This document shows positions 1-8,109 of a stretch of 37,426 bases of DNA, piece by piece. The DNA lies in NCBI GenBank assembly GCA_043820265.1, contig JBDREA010000140.1, forward strand, positions 1 through 37,426, written 5' to 3'. Position 1 is the first letter of the stretch. Every line of letters begins with the position of its first letter. A model generated the notes under the pieces. That model worked only from the letters and a program-made list of their open reading frames with translations, did no database searches and was not told the origin of the DNA. This stretch comes from JBDREA01 sp043820265. Lineage in GTDB: Archaea; Altiarchaeota; Altiarchaeia; IMC4; JBDREA01. The position numbers were made by a program, and so were the translations under genes.

Positions 1-25
1 CTTAAATACTGGTTTTCATAATCAC

Positions 26-93
26 TTGAGGAAGTCATTTATAATCTCCAAATAATCTATGGAGCAAACAGCTTCATAGATTGACCTCCTCAA
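26..93. repeat. Nested inverted repeats upstream of the transglutaminase gene
   Basis: An outer inverted repeat (26-36 with 83-93, 10 of 11 pairs) encloses a second one (54-65 with 71-82, 12 pairs with one G-T, loop AAACA). The two right arms abut exactly at 82/83. It resembles the hairpin clusters elsewhere in the window but lacks their typical 20 nt loop, and it may continue to the left of the window. It lies in the 141-base leader region of the first gene, which otherwise holds only AT-rich promoter-like sequence. Confidence 0.5.
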
Positions 94-141
94 AAATCAA
101 GCATTTCTACAAAGCCAAAGTTTCATATTATATTGTAAAAA

Positions 142-2613
142 ATGACCCGATTAGCTATCAAGGCCCTGGTAATTTACTTATTAATTGGTTCATTGTTTGT
201 TGATGCTGAATTTGATTGTGCAGATTTTCCGGATGAAGACATAATTATCGTTTTGGATAAAATTGAGGAGGTTGCAGATTTCAGCGGATTACTTCATAAT
301 GCAATAATGCCACCAGGAATGGAAATAATTTCACAACGAGAAGTCTCAGATGAAGAATTTCAAAATTATCTGCTTGATATAGCACTACTACACGAAAAAG
401 TATTTAAAGAAGGTTCGTTTCTAAACGCATATAGACAAGCAATTAGGAATCAAGATGGTGACTACATCGTAATATGGATAGAAACATATTCTTCAGAAGA
501 AAACGTAAAAGAAGCATATGACAAACATGCTGCGCCATTTTTTAGTGAAATTAGAGGATTAAAAAGAAGATCAAAATTAGATGATCTAGGTGTTCAAGGA
601 GTTCAATTATTATATTTTTCCGGCACTGAACAAGCAATATTTTATGATGACACAAAAGTATTTCAAATCTTAACCGAAGAAAGTGAAACTTCTTTTGATG
701 ATGTTCAAGCCTTAGTTAAGGTATACAGTAGCTTAGAATCCACCTTGAGTGTCAATCAAATCCATGAATGGAAGGCAAAAATTTGCAAATCGAATACTCC
801 TCAATGCAACCAAAACCTATATTTCAATCCCAGCGCCCAGAGCTATAAGTTATTATCGTGTTTTACCAAATCTGGAAATTCGGATATTGAATGCCCAAAA
901 GAAAGGATAAATGAATTTTCGAGTTCACTAGAGCTACCCTTTCCGTCATGTAAAGAAGGTAACATTATTAGCTTCAAGGTTGAGACTGACTCAATCTTTC
1001 CTATGGAGGGAAATTTTTGGTCACCTATAATATTACCACTACAAAGAACCTTCCCCGCGGAAAAGATTATCTATTCAATCACGGCCCCAAACAGTAAAAG
1101 AATTGTTTATGAATCGGATGAGAGTGTCCCCGCTGTGGTTGACTTGCATGATGGGATGAGAACTATAAAATGGGAAACAACAGATCAAGAACCGTTTGAG
1201 ATTGAATCGTATATGCCCGATATCCGTCTAGCAATACCTCATGCCACCTATTCTTCAGTAACATACTGGACAGTTGCCGAACGTTGGATTACAAAAATCT
1301 TCGAGGAAAAAATCAAACCAGAAACAGTGAAATCAGAGGTGGATAAGATAACTCAAACGAAGGAGGAGAAACTTGAAATAGCAAAAGCATTATACGAAGA
1401 GGTTCGGGATACTGTACGATATGAAGATTCTGAGATCGGGTTCTCTACCGGTTACACTCCACATTCAAGTCAGAAGGTTTTAGAATATGGATTTGGAGAC
1501 TGCAAGGATAAATCTGTACTTCTAACATCCATGTTAAGAGCAGCCGACATAGAAGCATACGTGGCTCTTGTAAGTCATAAAAAAGTTAATAAGGAAGTGC
1601 CAAATATTGCTGAATTCTACCATGCCATTACTATTGCACATATAGATGGAGAACCCCATTGGATGGATGCAACATGTGAACTGTGTCCCTTTAGTTATCT
1701 TCCTCCTTCTGAACAGGAGGTTGAAGTGCTTGTTCTTGGGGACGCTGAGGAGAGATTTGTAACGACTCCCATCATGAATAAAGATAAAAACAGAATTGAA
1801 GAGACAAATTATACTGTCAAATTAAATGAGGATGGCACGGCTGATATTCATATAGACAGCTACTCAACAGGCATTGAAGCCCTCACCAGTCTAGATGCAG
1901 TAAAGGACTCCGTCGAGGAAAAAGAGATAAAAAAGGAATTTGAAGATATACTTCAAGTTGTTTGCAATGATTACGTAATCAAGAATTATGAAATGGATTC
2001 CATAGCAGATGACCAAGAATTTTTGATCCACATCGAATTAAACTGTTCCGATTTTGCTGAAAAATCAAAGAATTCATTATCCTTTAGGATCAGACAGTAC
2101 AACTTTTTTAAACCAATAATAGAAGACGATAAAAGGGAATTTCCACTTGACATCGATTTCAATAAAAAATACCTGACAAATACTGATGTTGATGTCCCCG
2201 AGGGTTATATGGTGGATGTATTACCTCAAGATTTGGCTCGAAAACAACACTTCGCAAAATTCGATTTTTCATCAGCTAAAAATGAAAATAGGCTAAAATT
2301 TTCATCAATAATTGATATAACAGAGAGTATGATTCCAGTAGATGGTTTTAACGATTTTAAAGGGTTTTTTACTGAATTGAACGGAATTGAAAATATAGTT
2401 GTCTTACAAAAAGAAGACACATATCAACAGGAATCTAAAGTGAATGAACCTGAAATAGATCAACCAACTGTAACGGACACAAACAATAAAGCTGAAATAC
2501 CCTCGAAATCTAATGATTCCAAAGGTATAAATTACCTCTGGATTCTAGGTCCGATAGGATTAATAATCCTTCTAGCGATTGTGTTCACCTTAGGAAAGAA
2601 ATCGAATAGATAA
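142..2613 (+). CDS. Exported, membrane-anchored transglutaminase-like protein
   Basis: The 823-residue protein has an N-terminal signal segment (about residues 5-22), a large extracellular part and one C-terminal membrane helix (about 797-816) followed by a basic tail. The middle carries a transglutaminase-like core. Cys454 (GDCKDKS), His494 (FYHAI) and Asp509 (WMDAT) fit the papain-like catalytic triad in spacing and context. The regions before and after look like beta-rich domains, as in DUF3857/transglutaminase proteins. Family knowledge suggests peptide cleavage or cross-linking at the cell surface; the substrate cannot be told. The gene is clearly more AT-rich than the genes to its right, which hints at separate acquisition. 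It stands alone: the next gene is convergent. The start is the first ATG, directly before the signal peptide. Confidence 0.8.
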   Translation: MTRLAIKALVIYLLIGSLFVDAEFDCADFPDEDIIIVLDKIEEVADFSGLLHNAIMPPGMEIISQREVSDEEFQNYLLDIALLHEKVFKEGSFLNAYRQAIRNQDGDYIVIWIETYSSEENVKEAYDKHAAPFFSEIRGLKRRSKLDDLGVQGVQLLYFSGTEQAIFYDDTKVFQILTEESETSFDDVQALVKVYSSLESTLSVNQIHEWKAKICKSNTPQCNQNLYFNPSAQSYKLLSCFTKSGNSDIECPKERINEFSSSLELPFPSCKEGNIISFKVETDSIFPMEGNFWSPIILPLQRTFPAEKIIYSITAPNSKRIVYESDESVPAVVDLHDGMRTIKWETTDQEPFEIESYMPDIRLAIPHATYSSVTYWTVAERWITKIFEEKIKPETVKSEVDKITQTKEEKLEIAKALYEEVRDTVRYEDSEIGFSTGYTPHSSQKVLEYGFGDCKDKSVLLTSMLRAADIEAYVALVSHKKVNKEVPNIAEFYHAITIAHIDGEPHWMDATCELCPFSYLPPSEQEVEVLVLGDAEERFVTTPIMNKDKNRIEETNYTVKLNEDGTADIHIDSYSTGIEALTSLDAVKDSVEEKEIKKEFEDILQVVCNDYVIKNYEMDSIADDQEFLIHIELNCSDFAEKSKNSLSFRIRQYNFFKPIIEDDKREFPLDIDFNKKYLTNTDVDVPEGYMVDVLPQDLARKQHFAKFDFSSAKNENRLKFSSIIDITESMIPVDGFNDFKGFFTELNGIENIVVLQKEDTYQQESKVNEPEIDQPTVTDTNNKAEIPSKSNDSKGINYLWILGPIGLIILLAIVFTLGKKSNR

Positions 2614-2707
2614 TTTAGAATATCATTACGAATCCACCATCTCATAGTTACCGATTTGGATTATCCTGTATAATATATCTCTTAGATTACATGGTGGAAT
2701 TGAACCT

Positions 2708-2746
2708 TTGAGTTTAAGTTCGACGGTAAACCTCAACGTTTTTTTC
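2708..2746 (+). terminator. Hairpin plus T-run after the transglutaminase gene
   Basis: A stem of 9 pairs with one bulged C (2708-2716 with 2727-2736, 10 nt loop) is followed within a few bases by a run of seven T (about 2739-2745). This is a plausible transcription end for the plus-strand gene. Just upstream, 2633-2640 and 2691-2698 form an 8 bp inverted repeat with a 50-base loop. The signal lies between two convergent genes. Confidence 0.45.
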
Positions 2747-2747
2747 C

Positions 2748-3806
2748 TCATTTTGTCGTTGTTGTTACATTATATTTCTGGGGGTCGATTCCCGTGTCGT
2801 ATGTCCATTCTTGGTTGAGAGGGGAGTAGAGGTAGTATCCTTGAGTGGGCTTGGTTTTTGTCATGTAATGGAGTGGTCCCTGGATTTCTTGGCCGTAGCT
2901 GAATGCGGGAGGGAGAGGTGGTCTTGTCTGCGCATATTCCGTGTAGGTGTGGACGAGCCATCCGTTATGGTAGGGCTCCTCTAATGCAAAAACGGGGTCC
3001 CAACCATAAACGCTTGAGAAGACCAGGCCTTCAAATGCTTTGTCAAAGGAGGCGGGTTTTTCGCCGAGATAAGACAAAAGATTCCAACCCGCAAGAAGGG
3101 ATACGTTTCTCTTAGGGTCAGGTATTCGTCCATTAAGCGAAAACGAGGAATTCTCGAGAACGTGTATCCAGTAGCCCCTGTCCAGTTCGAAATCTCTGAG
3201 GTTTCCGCTCCCGTTCTTTAAGTGGACTTCCCAGCACAAATCGATGTTCTCCTTTTGGTTGCACAGTTCAGGCCGAAAAGAATAGACGACGCTAAAGTTC
3301 ACGTCCCCTAATACAACACTCATGTTTGAATCATTAAGCAATAGAGGTATGCCTATGAGATTCCAGCCCCTAAAAAGTATAATCTCCGGGCTCTGGAATT
3401 CTGCTTCAACCGGGGAAGTCTCGCTTCTTCTAGGACCGCCTATCTTTTCGCCAGCCTCCATTTGGGCTACTCCGACACATTCCCCCAAGGGGATTTTCGA
3501 AGAAAGGGTGAAGTCGGCGAGAAAATACGCCATCAAGATCACGACCAACCCCATCAGGCAGTAAAGCATCCTGTTCTTCGATTGGATTCCTTCATCTGAA
3601 AAACTCTCTTTGGTTGTGAACTTGTATCCAAAAAACATAGCTGAAAGGAGGAGTATAGCCGGAAGTAAGACGAATAATCCGAGGGTGAGAAAGCAGGCAG
3701 CAGAGCTTGGAGCCTCAGAGAACTGGGCCAAAGCAGAGGAAGGCAAGATTATGAAGATAAATGGAAGAGAAAAAACACCTATGCGAATCCTAGGCCAAGC
3801 ATCCAT
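2748..3806 (-). CDS. Membrane protein with VirB2-like N-terminal topology and two GWNL surface modules
   Basis: From the ATG at 3806 the protein has 352 residues. It starts with a signal segment ending near ALAQF, then two membrane helices separated by a short charged loop. This resembles the TrbC/VirB2 pilin encoded at 5071. A longer extracellular part follows with two modules that begin RGWNLIGIPL and AGWNLLSYLG, a motif seen in many archaeal surface proteins. Several N-x-S/T sequons support an outside location. An in-frame ATG 20 codons upstream (3866) would run through a hairpin array and was not chosen. The function is unknown; a role in an archaeal surface or secretion apparatus is an inference. 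It points away from aroE across hairpin array A. Confidence 0.65.
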   Translation of the reverse strand: MDAWPRIRIGVFSLPFIFIILPSSALAQFSEAPSSAACFLTLGLFVLLPAILLLSAMFFGYKFTTKESFSDEGIQSKNRMLYCLMGLVVILMAYFLADFTLSSKIPLGECVGVAQMEAGEKIGGPRRSETSPVEAEFQSPEIILFRGWNLIGIPLLLNDSNMSVVLGDVNFSVVYSFRPELCNQKENIDLCWEVHLKNGSGNLRDFELDRGYWIHVLENSSFSLNGRIPDPKRNVSLLAGWNLLSYLGEKPASFDKAFEGLVFSSVYGWDPVFALEEPYHNGWLVHTYTEYAQTRPPLPPAFSYGQEIQGPLHYMTKTKPTQGYYLYSPLNQEWTYDTGIDPQKYNVTTTTK

Positions 3807-3810
3807 CCTA

Positions 3811-3936
3811 CGAAGCGCCGAATTATACAGTTTTATGATCCCGTCGGCGCTTCGGGACGCGAACAAGCCCTTTGGGCTCGTTGCGCGTGGGAAGCCTTTG
3901 GCTTTCCCACGTCACAAGTCCGCTTTGCGGACTTGT
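3811..3936. repeat. Hairpin array A
   Basis: Four successive hairpins. The first is terminal: a perfect 11 bp stem (3811-3821 with 3844-3854) and a 22 nt AT-rich loop. Three with TTT loops follow: 3862-3870/3874-3882 (one mismatch), 3886-3896/3900-3911 (one bulged T) and 3914-3923/3927-3936 (10 bp perfect). The stem sequences are unrelated, and GCGC-like spacers join them. No long-loop hairpin is seen at the right end. The array fills most of the divergent gap between the GWNL protein and aroE. The loop of the first hairpin contains a TATA-like stretch on the minus strand that could serve the GWNL gene. I see no coding potential. Confidence 0.8.
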
Positions 3937-3984
3937 TGATACCTTAATAATTGTAAATATAATTGATAAAGAGGAGGTCTGAAG

Positions 3985-4854
3985 GTGAAAAAAGAAACCG
4001 TTTTCGGGGTAATCGGGCATCCAATCGCCCACAGCATGTCGCCTGCTATGCACAATGCTGTGTTCGAAGAGTTGGATTTGGGTTACCGATATGAAAAGTT
4101 TGATGTTGCCCCAAATGATTTGAAAAAAAGAATCGGGGACTTCCAGAAAGAAGGTTTTCTCGGCTTAAACGTCACAATACCGCACAAGGTCGAAGTCAGA
4201 AACTTCCTTACCGAATCAAGTCAGGAAGCGAATGTCATAGGCGCCGTGAACACCATAAAATTCGAAGGGAAAAAGGTCATTGGATACAATACTGACGGGA
4301 TTGGATGCGTCGCCGCTCTTAGAGAATCTGGTGTCAAACTCGCAGACCAAAACGTATTAGTCCTCGGCGCAGGGGGAGCTGGAAGAGCGATCGTGGCCCA
4401 ATGCCTCTTTGAGAAAGCTTGTGTAGCAGTAACAGACTATCTATCCAAAAAAGCTTACAACCTTGCAATCCAGCTCTCAGAAAAGGCGGGAGGCATAGCG
4501 ATCGCCGTAGAAAACGATAGTGCCACCTTAAAGCCGATAATAGAAAAGACTGATGTTCTAATCAACGCGTCGCCTGTCGGCATGCATCCGAACGTCGCCG
4601 AAACCCCCATAGACCCAAAACTCCTGCACGAAGACCTGACTGTGATGGACATCATCTATAATCCCCTTGAAACCAGTCTTCTAAGGCAGGCGAAAGCCGC
4701 AGGGTGTGCGACCGTCGACGGACTTGGGATGTTCGTGCACCAGGGAGCGGCTTCGCTGAAGATCTGGCTCGGAATCGACGCGCCGATTGAAGTGATGAGG
4801 AAGACGGTTGAAAAGCACCTTAAAGAAGGTATAGTGGAGGACAACAATATCTAA
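3985..4854 (+). CDS. aroE: Shikimate dehydrogenase
   Basis: This 289-residue protein reduces 3-dehydroshikimate to shikimate with NADPH in aromatic amino acid synthesis. The N-terminal substrate domain has SMSP (17-20), NVTIPHK with catalytic Lys68, and NTDG with Asp104. The Rossmann part has the glycine-rich GAGGAGRA (128-135) and ends with YNPLET and DGLGMFVHQGA. The start is GTG at 3985, placed by GAGGAGG eleven bases before it. The length is slightly above the usual 270-280 because of a tail of about ten residues. The codons of that tail form the left arm of a hairpin belonging to array C, so the C-terminus may have been reshaped by that element. No other shikimate gene is nearby. Confidence 0.95.
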   Translation: MKKETVFGVIGHPIAHSMSPAMHNAVFEELDLGYRYEKFDVAPNDLKKRIGDFQKEGFLGLNVTIPHKVEVRNFLTESSQEANVIGAVNTIKFEGKKVIGYNTDGIGCVAALRESGVKLADQNVLVLGAGGAGRAIVAQCLFEKACVAVTDYLSKKAYNLAIQLSEKAGGIAIAVENDSATLKPIIEKTDVLINASPVGMHPNVAETPIDPKLLHEDLTVMDIIYNPLETSLLRQAKAAGCATVDGLGMFVHQGAASLKIWLGIDAPIEVMRKTVEKHLKEGIVEDNNI

Positions 4855-5037
4855 ATTAAATTTCTTGTCCTCCAATACTCTGAAAACAGCAAAGCTGTTT
4901 CGCTTGGAATGGCAGAGCCGTTCCAGCGCACAAATTCACATAATTGAATTTAGTGTCGCGCGCAAGGAGCTAAAAACTCTTTAGCGTAATTGAGGCCATA
5001 CTTCGACCCATAAATACCTAAAAAAGTATGGCCTCAA
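4835..5037. repeat. Hairpin array C
   Basis: Six hairpins between two terminal ones. The left terminal has a perfect 10 bp stem (4835-4844/4865-4874) and a 20 nt loop that contains the aroE stop codon. The inner ones are 4884-4890/4894-4900 (AAA loop), 4905-4913/4917-4925 (AGA loop, one G-T), 4932-4938/4945-4951 (6 nt loop) and 4969-4974/4980-4985 (5 nt loop). The right terminal has a perfect 14 bp stem (4990-5003/5024-5037) and a 20 nt loop. CGCT, GCGC and GCGCGC spacers extend several stems. Purine-rich triloops suggest orientation opposite to arrays A and B. The array separates aroE from the pilin promoter. Confidence 0.85.
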
Positions 5038-5038
5038 C

Positions 5039-5048
5039 TATATTTAAA
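5039..5048 (+). promoter_or_regulatory. TATA box for the pilin gene
   Basis: TATATTTAAA lies about 27 bases before the ATG at 5071, the spacing expected for a leaderless archaeal transcript. It begins directly after the last base pair of hairpin array C. Confidence 0.6.
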
Positions 5049-5070
5049 CCTGGCCTTCCTAAAAAAATAC

Positions 5071-5415
5071 ATGAAAACCTTAACCTTTTCCATCGTGGCA
5101 TTGATGCTTCTTTCAGGTTTTGCCAGTGCTCAAGAAGAGACCACTGCAGTGATGAACGCGATAAGCACTATACTCTGCGTAATCGTCAACCTCCTCATAT
5201 ACATCGCAGGAGGAGTCGCAATGGTCGTTATCGTAATGAACGGCATCAAGTGGACTGCGTCATCAGATGACCCAGGCGCCAGAAAACAAGCCAAACAGGG
5301 AATCGTCCACGCAATCATCGGCTTACTGCTTTCTATGCTGGCGATCCTTCTTGTCACCACAGTCATTGGCGCAGGAAACATCATGGGATACGCAGTCATC
5401 GAAGGTTGCGGATAG
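5071..5415 (+). CDS. TrbC/VirB2-like pilin protein
   Basis: The 114-residue protein has a signal peptide (about 1-20, ending ASAQ), then two membrane helices (about 35-57 and 77-99) around a short basic loop containing DDPGARKQAKQ. The layout and the loop match the TrbC/VirB2 pilin family, small subunits of conjugation or type IV secretion-like surface structures that many archaea encode singly. No VirB4 ATPase or other secretion gene is in the window, so the partner machinery is unknown. The start is set by the ATG before the signal peptide and by a TATA box at leaderless distance. The first half of the protein encoded at 2748-3806 has the same topology. Confidence 0.75.
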   Translation: MKTLTFSIVALMLLSGFASAQEETTAVMNAISTILCVIVNLLIYIAGGVAMVVIVMNGIKWTASSDDPGARKQAKQGIVHAIIGLLLSMLAILLVTTVIGAGNIMGYAVIEGCG

Positions 5416-5478
5416 AAAAAAACGATTCCGCTGCGCCGGTTGACTGGATTGGTCAGAGAATAGGATTGCACAGGAGAG

Positions 5479-6765
5479 TTAGATTCCCTTGAATTTCTCA
5501 AGTGCCCCTGCAAGTTCCGTGCAGCTCTTCGCTTTTTCCTCAAGGGGGATACCTTCCATTACCGCATCAACTGCCTGCCTTAAGGCCTTGGCTCCGGCAA
5601 AAGTGCCGTCGGGGTGGCCGTGGACGCCGCCGCCAGCCTGGATAACGAGGTCTTTTCCGAGAATGTCAATGAGGGTAGGAATGTGTCCTTGGTGAAGACC
5701 GCCCGATGAGACTGGAAGAGTGGATTTGATGTCTCCCCATGATTGTGGGACTATGCCTAGGGCGTCGTCTCTTTCGACTTCTTTTTGGGTCATACCGCGA
5801 TAGATGGCTTTGACCTCTTCTTCTCCGCCTTCCATCTTTCCGACGACTGTACCTATGTGTAGCTGGTCCATGCCGACGAGCCGGTACATCTTTGCGAGCG
5901 CATACATTGTGATGCCGTGGTCTTTTGTTCGGGTGAGGGCTGCGTGCATCGCCCGGTGGGCGTGGAACACTAGACCGAAGTTGCGTTTTCTAAGGGTTTG
6001 TAGGACGGGGTATCCGAGGATGACGACGTCGACCATCAGGTAGCGTCCGCCCTGGCTTTTCACCCAGTCGGCGCGCTCAAACATTTCGTCGACTTCTCCT
6101 GTGATGTTTGCCATGTAGACTTTGATCTCTCCGGTCTCGGATTCGGCCTTGTCGCGGGCGGCGAGGGTTTCTGTTACGCGGTCTCGGAAGGGATTGAATC
6201 CCTGGTCTGTCAGGTTTTCGTCGTCTTTTACGACGTCGCAGCCCCCCGCCCAGCTGTCGTATGCGACTTTGGCGTGCTTTTTCGTGGGTAGGCCGACTTT
6301 GGGTTTGATGATTGTTCCGACCAATGGGCGCTCCTTTATCTTTGTGAGCTTTCTAATGCCTTCGATGCCATAGGCCGGACCGGGGTATTGTTTTACGACC
6401 TTCTCGGGAAATCCAATGTCTAAAAGTCGGAGTTTCTGCAAAGCCTTCATTCCGTAGATGTTTCCTGCGACAGATGCGAGAATGCCGCCGATGCTCGTCA
6501 CCTCGAAGAGATCGAGGGGGTAGGCGACCTCTATTAGGCCTTTTTTCTCGTTGAGGAGGTAGATGTGTGGGCGTAACTTTTTGGCTGCCTCCGGGTCTTC
6601 TGTTGCGATGTCGGTCCAGGTTCCGATGCTCGATTCCCCTGTGAGCATGTTGGCGACCTTTTCAAAGGAGATTCCCTTTGAAGGCTCTACATAATATCGT
6701 AGGATCAGGTCGTCTCCCTTGGTTACGTAGTCTTCTTCGACGTATGTGTCAGCATAGAATGGCAT
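5479..6765 (-). CDS. rbcL: Ribulose bisphosphate carboxylase large subunit, form III
   Basis: This 428-residue RuBisCO joins CO2 to ribulose 1,5-bisphosphate, giving two 3-phosphoglycerates. All key residues are present: the N-terminal GTWT (48-51) and Asn102; KPK with Lys154; the carbamylated Lys180 with metal ligands Asp182 and Glu183 (KDDEN); His270/Arg271 (HAHRAMH); His303; loop 6 Lys310 (VGKMEGG); Ser353/354; and the phosphate-binding GGG (378-380). It is therefore expected to be active. The length and the NLTDQGFNPF context fit archaeal form III, which normally works with AMP phosphorylase and ribose 1,5-bisphosphate isomerase in nucleotide salvage rather than in a Calvin cycle; neither partner is in the window. 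It follows hisB with one base between them, so the two are likely cotranscribed. Confidence 0.95.
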   Translation of the reverse strand: MPFYADTYVEEDYVTKGDDLILRYYVEPSKGISFEKVANMLTGESSIGTWTDIATEDPEAAKKLRPHIYLLNEKKGLIEVAYPLDLFEVTSIGGILASVAGNIYGMKALQKLRLLDIGFPEKVVKQYPGPAYGIEGIRKLTKIKERPLVGTIIKPKVGLPTKKHAKVAYDSWAGGCDVVKDDENLTDQGFNPFRDRVTETLAARDKAESETGEIKVYMANITGEVDEMFERADWVKSQGGRYLMVDVVILGYPVLQTLRKRNFGLVFHAHRAMHAALTRTKDHGITMYALAKMYRLVGMDQLHIGTVVGKMEGGEEEVKAIYRGMTQKEVERDDALGIVPQSWGDIKSTLPVSSGGLHQGHIPTLIDILGKDLVIQAGGGVHGHPDGTFAGAKALRQAVDAVMEGIPLEEKAKSCTELAGALEKFKGI

Positions 6766-6766
6766 T

Positions 6767-7354
6767 TTATATTACTCCCTTTGTTGATGGGATCTTTTTT
6801 CCCGTTATTTGCACTGCTTGTTTTAGCGCTTTTGCCAGTGCCTTGAACGTCGCCTCGACCTTGTGGTGGTCGTTTTTTCCAGTTACTTCGATGTTCAAGT
6901 TGAATTTGCCGTTGACTGCGAACGATTCGAGGAAGTGTTCGATGTTTTCCTTTGAGACGTCTCCGACTTTTTTATCGTCAAAGTCGCTGAATGGGAGCTC
7001 GATCACTGCGTAAGGCCGCCCTGATAAGTCAACAGAGACTGTGGCTTTGGATTCATCCATTGGGGCGATGAAGTAGCCCATCCGCTCGATGCCTCGTTTG
7101 TCGCCCAGTGCCTGTTGGATTCCTTCTCCAAGACATATCCCCAAGTCTTCTACGAGGTGGTGGTCGTCGATTTCAACGTCACCTTTGGCTACAATCTTTA
7201 AATCGAATCCGCTGTGCTTCGCGAACGATTCAAGCATGTGATTTAAGAATTTAAGCGGGGTCCCCACAGTTCCAATGCCTTCTCCATCGAGGTTTAGCTC
7301 CAACTCGATCTCGGTCTCCTTAGTCTTACGATTGATCTTTGCAGTACGAGGCAT
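6767..7354 (-). CDS. hisB: Imidazoleglycerol-phosphate dehydratase
   Basis: This 195-residue enzyme removes water from imidazole glycerol phosphate in histidine synthesis. The two-repeat fold is visible: FLNHMLESFAKHSGFD (37-51) with DDHHLVED (63-70), then EHFLESFA (139-146) with NDHHKVEAT (161-169). The histidines and acidic residues bind the two Mn ions. The typical PSTKGV tail ends the protein. The ATG at 7354 is chosen because the family begins at this point; the 22 residues readable upstream have no counterpart and run through the AT-rich promoter. No other histidine gene is nearby. The operon with RuBisCO is unusual. Confidence 0.93.
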   Translation of the reverse strand: MPRTAKINRKTKETEIELELNLDGEGIGTVGTPLKFLNHMLESFAKHSGFDLKIVAKGDVEIDDHHLVEDLGICLGEGIQQALGDKRGIERMGYFIAPMDESKATVSVDLSGRPYAVIELPFSDFDDKKVGDVSKENIEHFLESFAVNGKFNLNIEVTGKNDHHKVEATFKALAKALKQAVQITGKKIPSTKGVI

Positions 7355-7516
7355 CTTAACTCTAAAAATACAATTAGAAAGAAAAGAATTTAAAAGGAGA
7401 AAACAAGTCCTTCGATTCATTTAAAAAAAAGATGGTGGAAAAATCCTAAATAACCACTAAGAATAACTGCTAAAGAGACTGAAAAGGGAGGAAAAATTTA
7501 AAAGGTTATTGAAGTC
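7355..7516. other. Intergenic gap, AT-rich
   Basis: About 160 bases hold the promoter of hisB (TTTTAAATTC on the minus strand, about 35-40 bases before its ATG) and the end of a small gene. No RNA gene or repeat is recognised. Confidence 0.4.
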
Positions 7517-7753
7517 TTATTTCTTCTTCTTGGATCCAACTTTTCCGTCTGCTGGGTTAACTCCCGTATCATCAGGTGCTTTCATTAGTTCCATGAGCTC
7601 AAGCTGTTGTTGTGTTGTTCTCCCAGTTAGAACATTGGGGCGTTCGGAACCTCCTGCACCACCCGCTCTTGCTTTTTTTCCAAATAAATCTTCTGCAGCC
7701 TCTCTGAGGGCTTGTCGTTGTTGAGCTGCGGTTGGTCTTTGTTTCACCATCAT
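7517..7753 (-). CDS. Small basic, glutamine-rich protein of unknown function
   Basis: From the ATG at 7753 the protein has 78 residues, preceded by an AGGTGAT ribosome site about five bases upstream. It is rich in Gln, Ala, Gly and Lys, has no membrane helix, contains TTQQQLELMELM in its middle and ends in a lysine run. Much of it is probably disordered. I do not recognise a family. It stands alone on the minus strand after hisB-rbcL. The lysine-rich tail suggests nucleic-acid or ribosome contact, but this is only a guess. Confidence 0.55.
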   Translation of the reverse strand: MMVKQRPTAAQQRQALREAAEDLFGKKARAGGAGGSERPNVLTGRTTQQQLELMELMKAPDDTGVNPADGKVGSKKKK

Positions 7754-7872
7754 CAATCACCTGTCACATTTCTAGGAAAAACAAATTTAAATACCTGTAA
7801 AACAGCTCTCATGAAGGCGTAAAGGCATCTCCAATCCCATTTTTATCGGCGGAAATCAGAATATATAATGAA

Positions 7873-8103
7873 ATGGTATGGAAATTTTTTAGAAAAAGAG
7901 AATCTAAATTACCCCCGCCAATGGAGTCGACTCGCCCACCTGGAGATTCGGCTGAGGCATTATACAGGATACCGGATAATGTTTGTGGAGGAGATGATGC
8001 AGGTACTCCTGACGAGGTTACAGAGAGCCCTGGACAAATCGTTCGACCAGGTGACAGTGTAACAGAATCTGGAAAAATAATAAGAAAGAGAGGTAGGAAG
8101 TAA
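7873..8103 (+). CDS. Small charged protein of unknown function, doubtful
   Basis: A 76-residue reading frame begins with a basic segment (KFFRKRESK), continues with a low-complexity acidic and proline-rich middle and ends with KIIRKRGRK. It is the better of two overlapping frames because its codons look like those of the neighbours. A TATA-like AATATATAA is only a few bases before the ATG, too close to be its promoter, and no good ribosome site is visible. I do not recognise it. It ends just before the displaced fragment of the WD40 gene. Confidence 0.4.
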   Translation: MVWKFFRKRESKLPPPMESTRPPGDSAEALYRIPDNVCGGDDAGTPDEVTESPGQIVRPGDSVTESGKIIRKRGRK

Positions 8104-8109
8104 CCTATC

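Noticed and set aside
3807..3866. N-terminal extension of the GWNL membrane protein
   Set aside because: These codons lie in the first hairpin of array A, and the signal peptide starts after the ATG at 3806.
3811..3936. Possible CRISPR array
   Set aside because: The units are palindromes that differ in sequence and length; there are no identical direct repeats with unique spacers and no cas gene.
7868..8062. 64-residue frame overlapping the small ORF at 7873-8103
   Set aside because: Codon use and composition favour the other frame; neither is certain.
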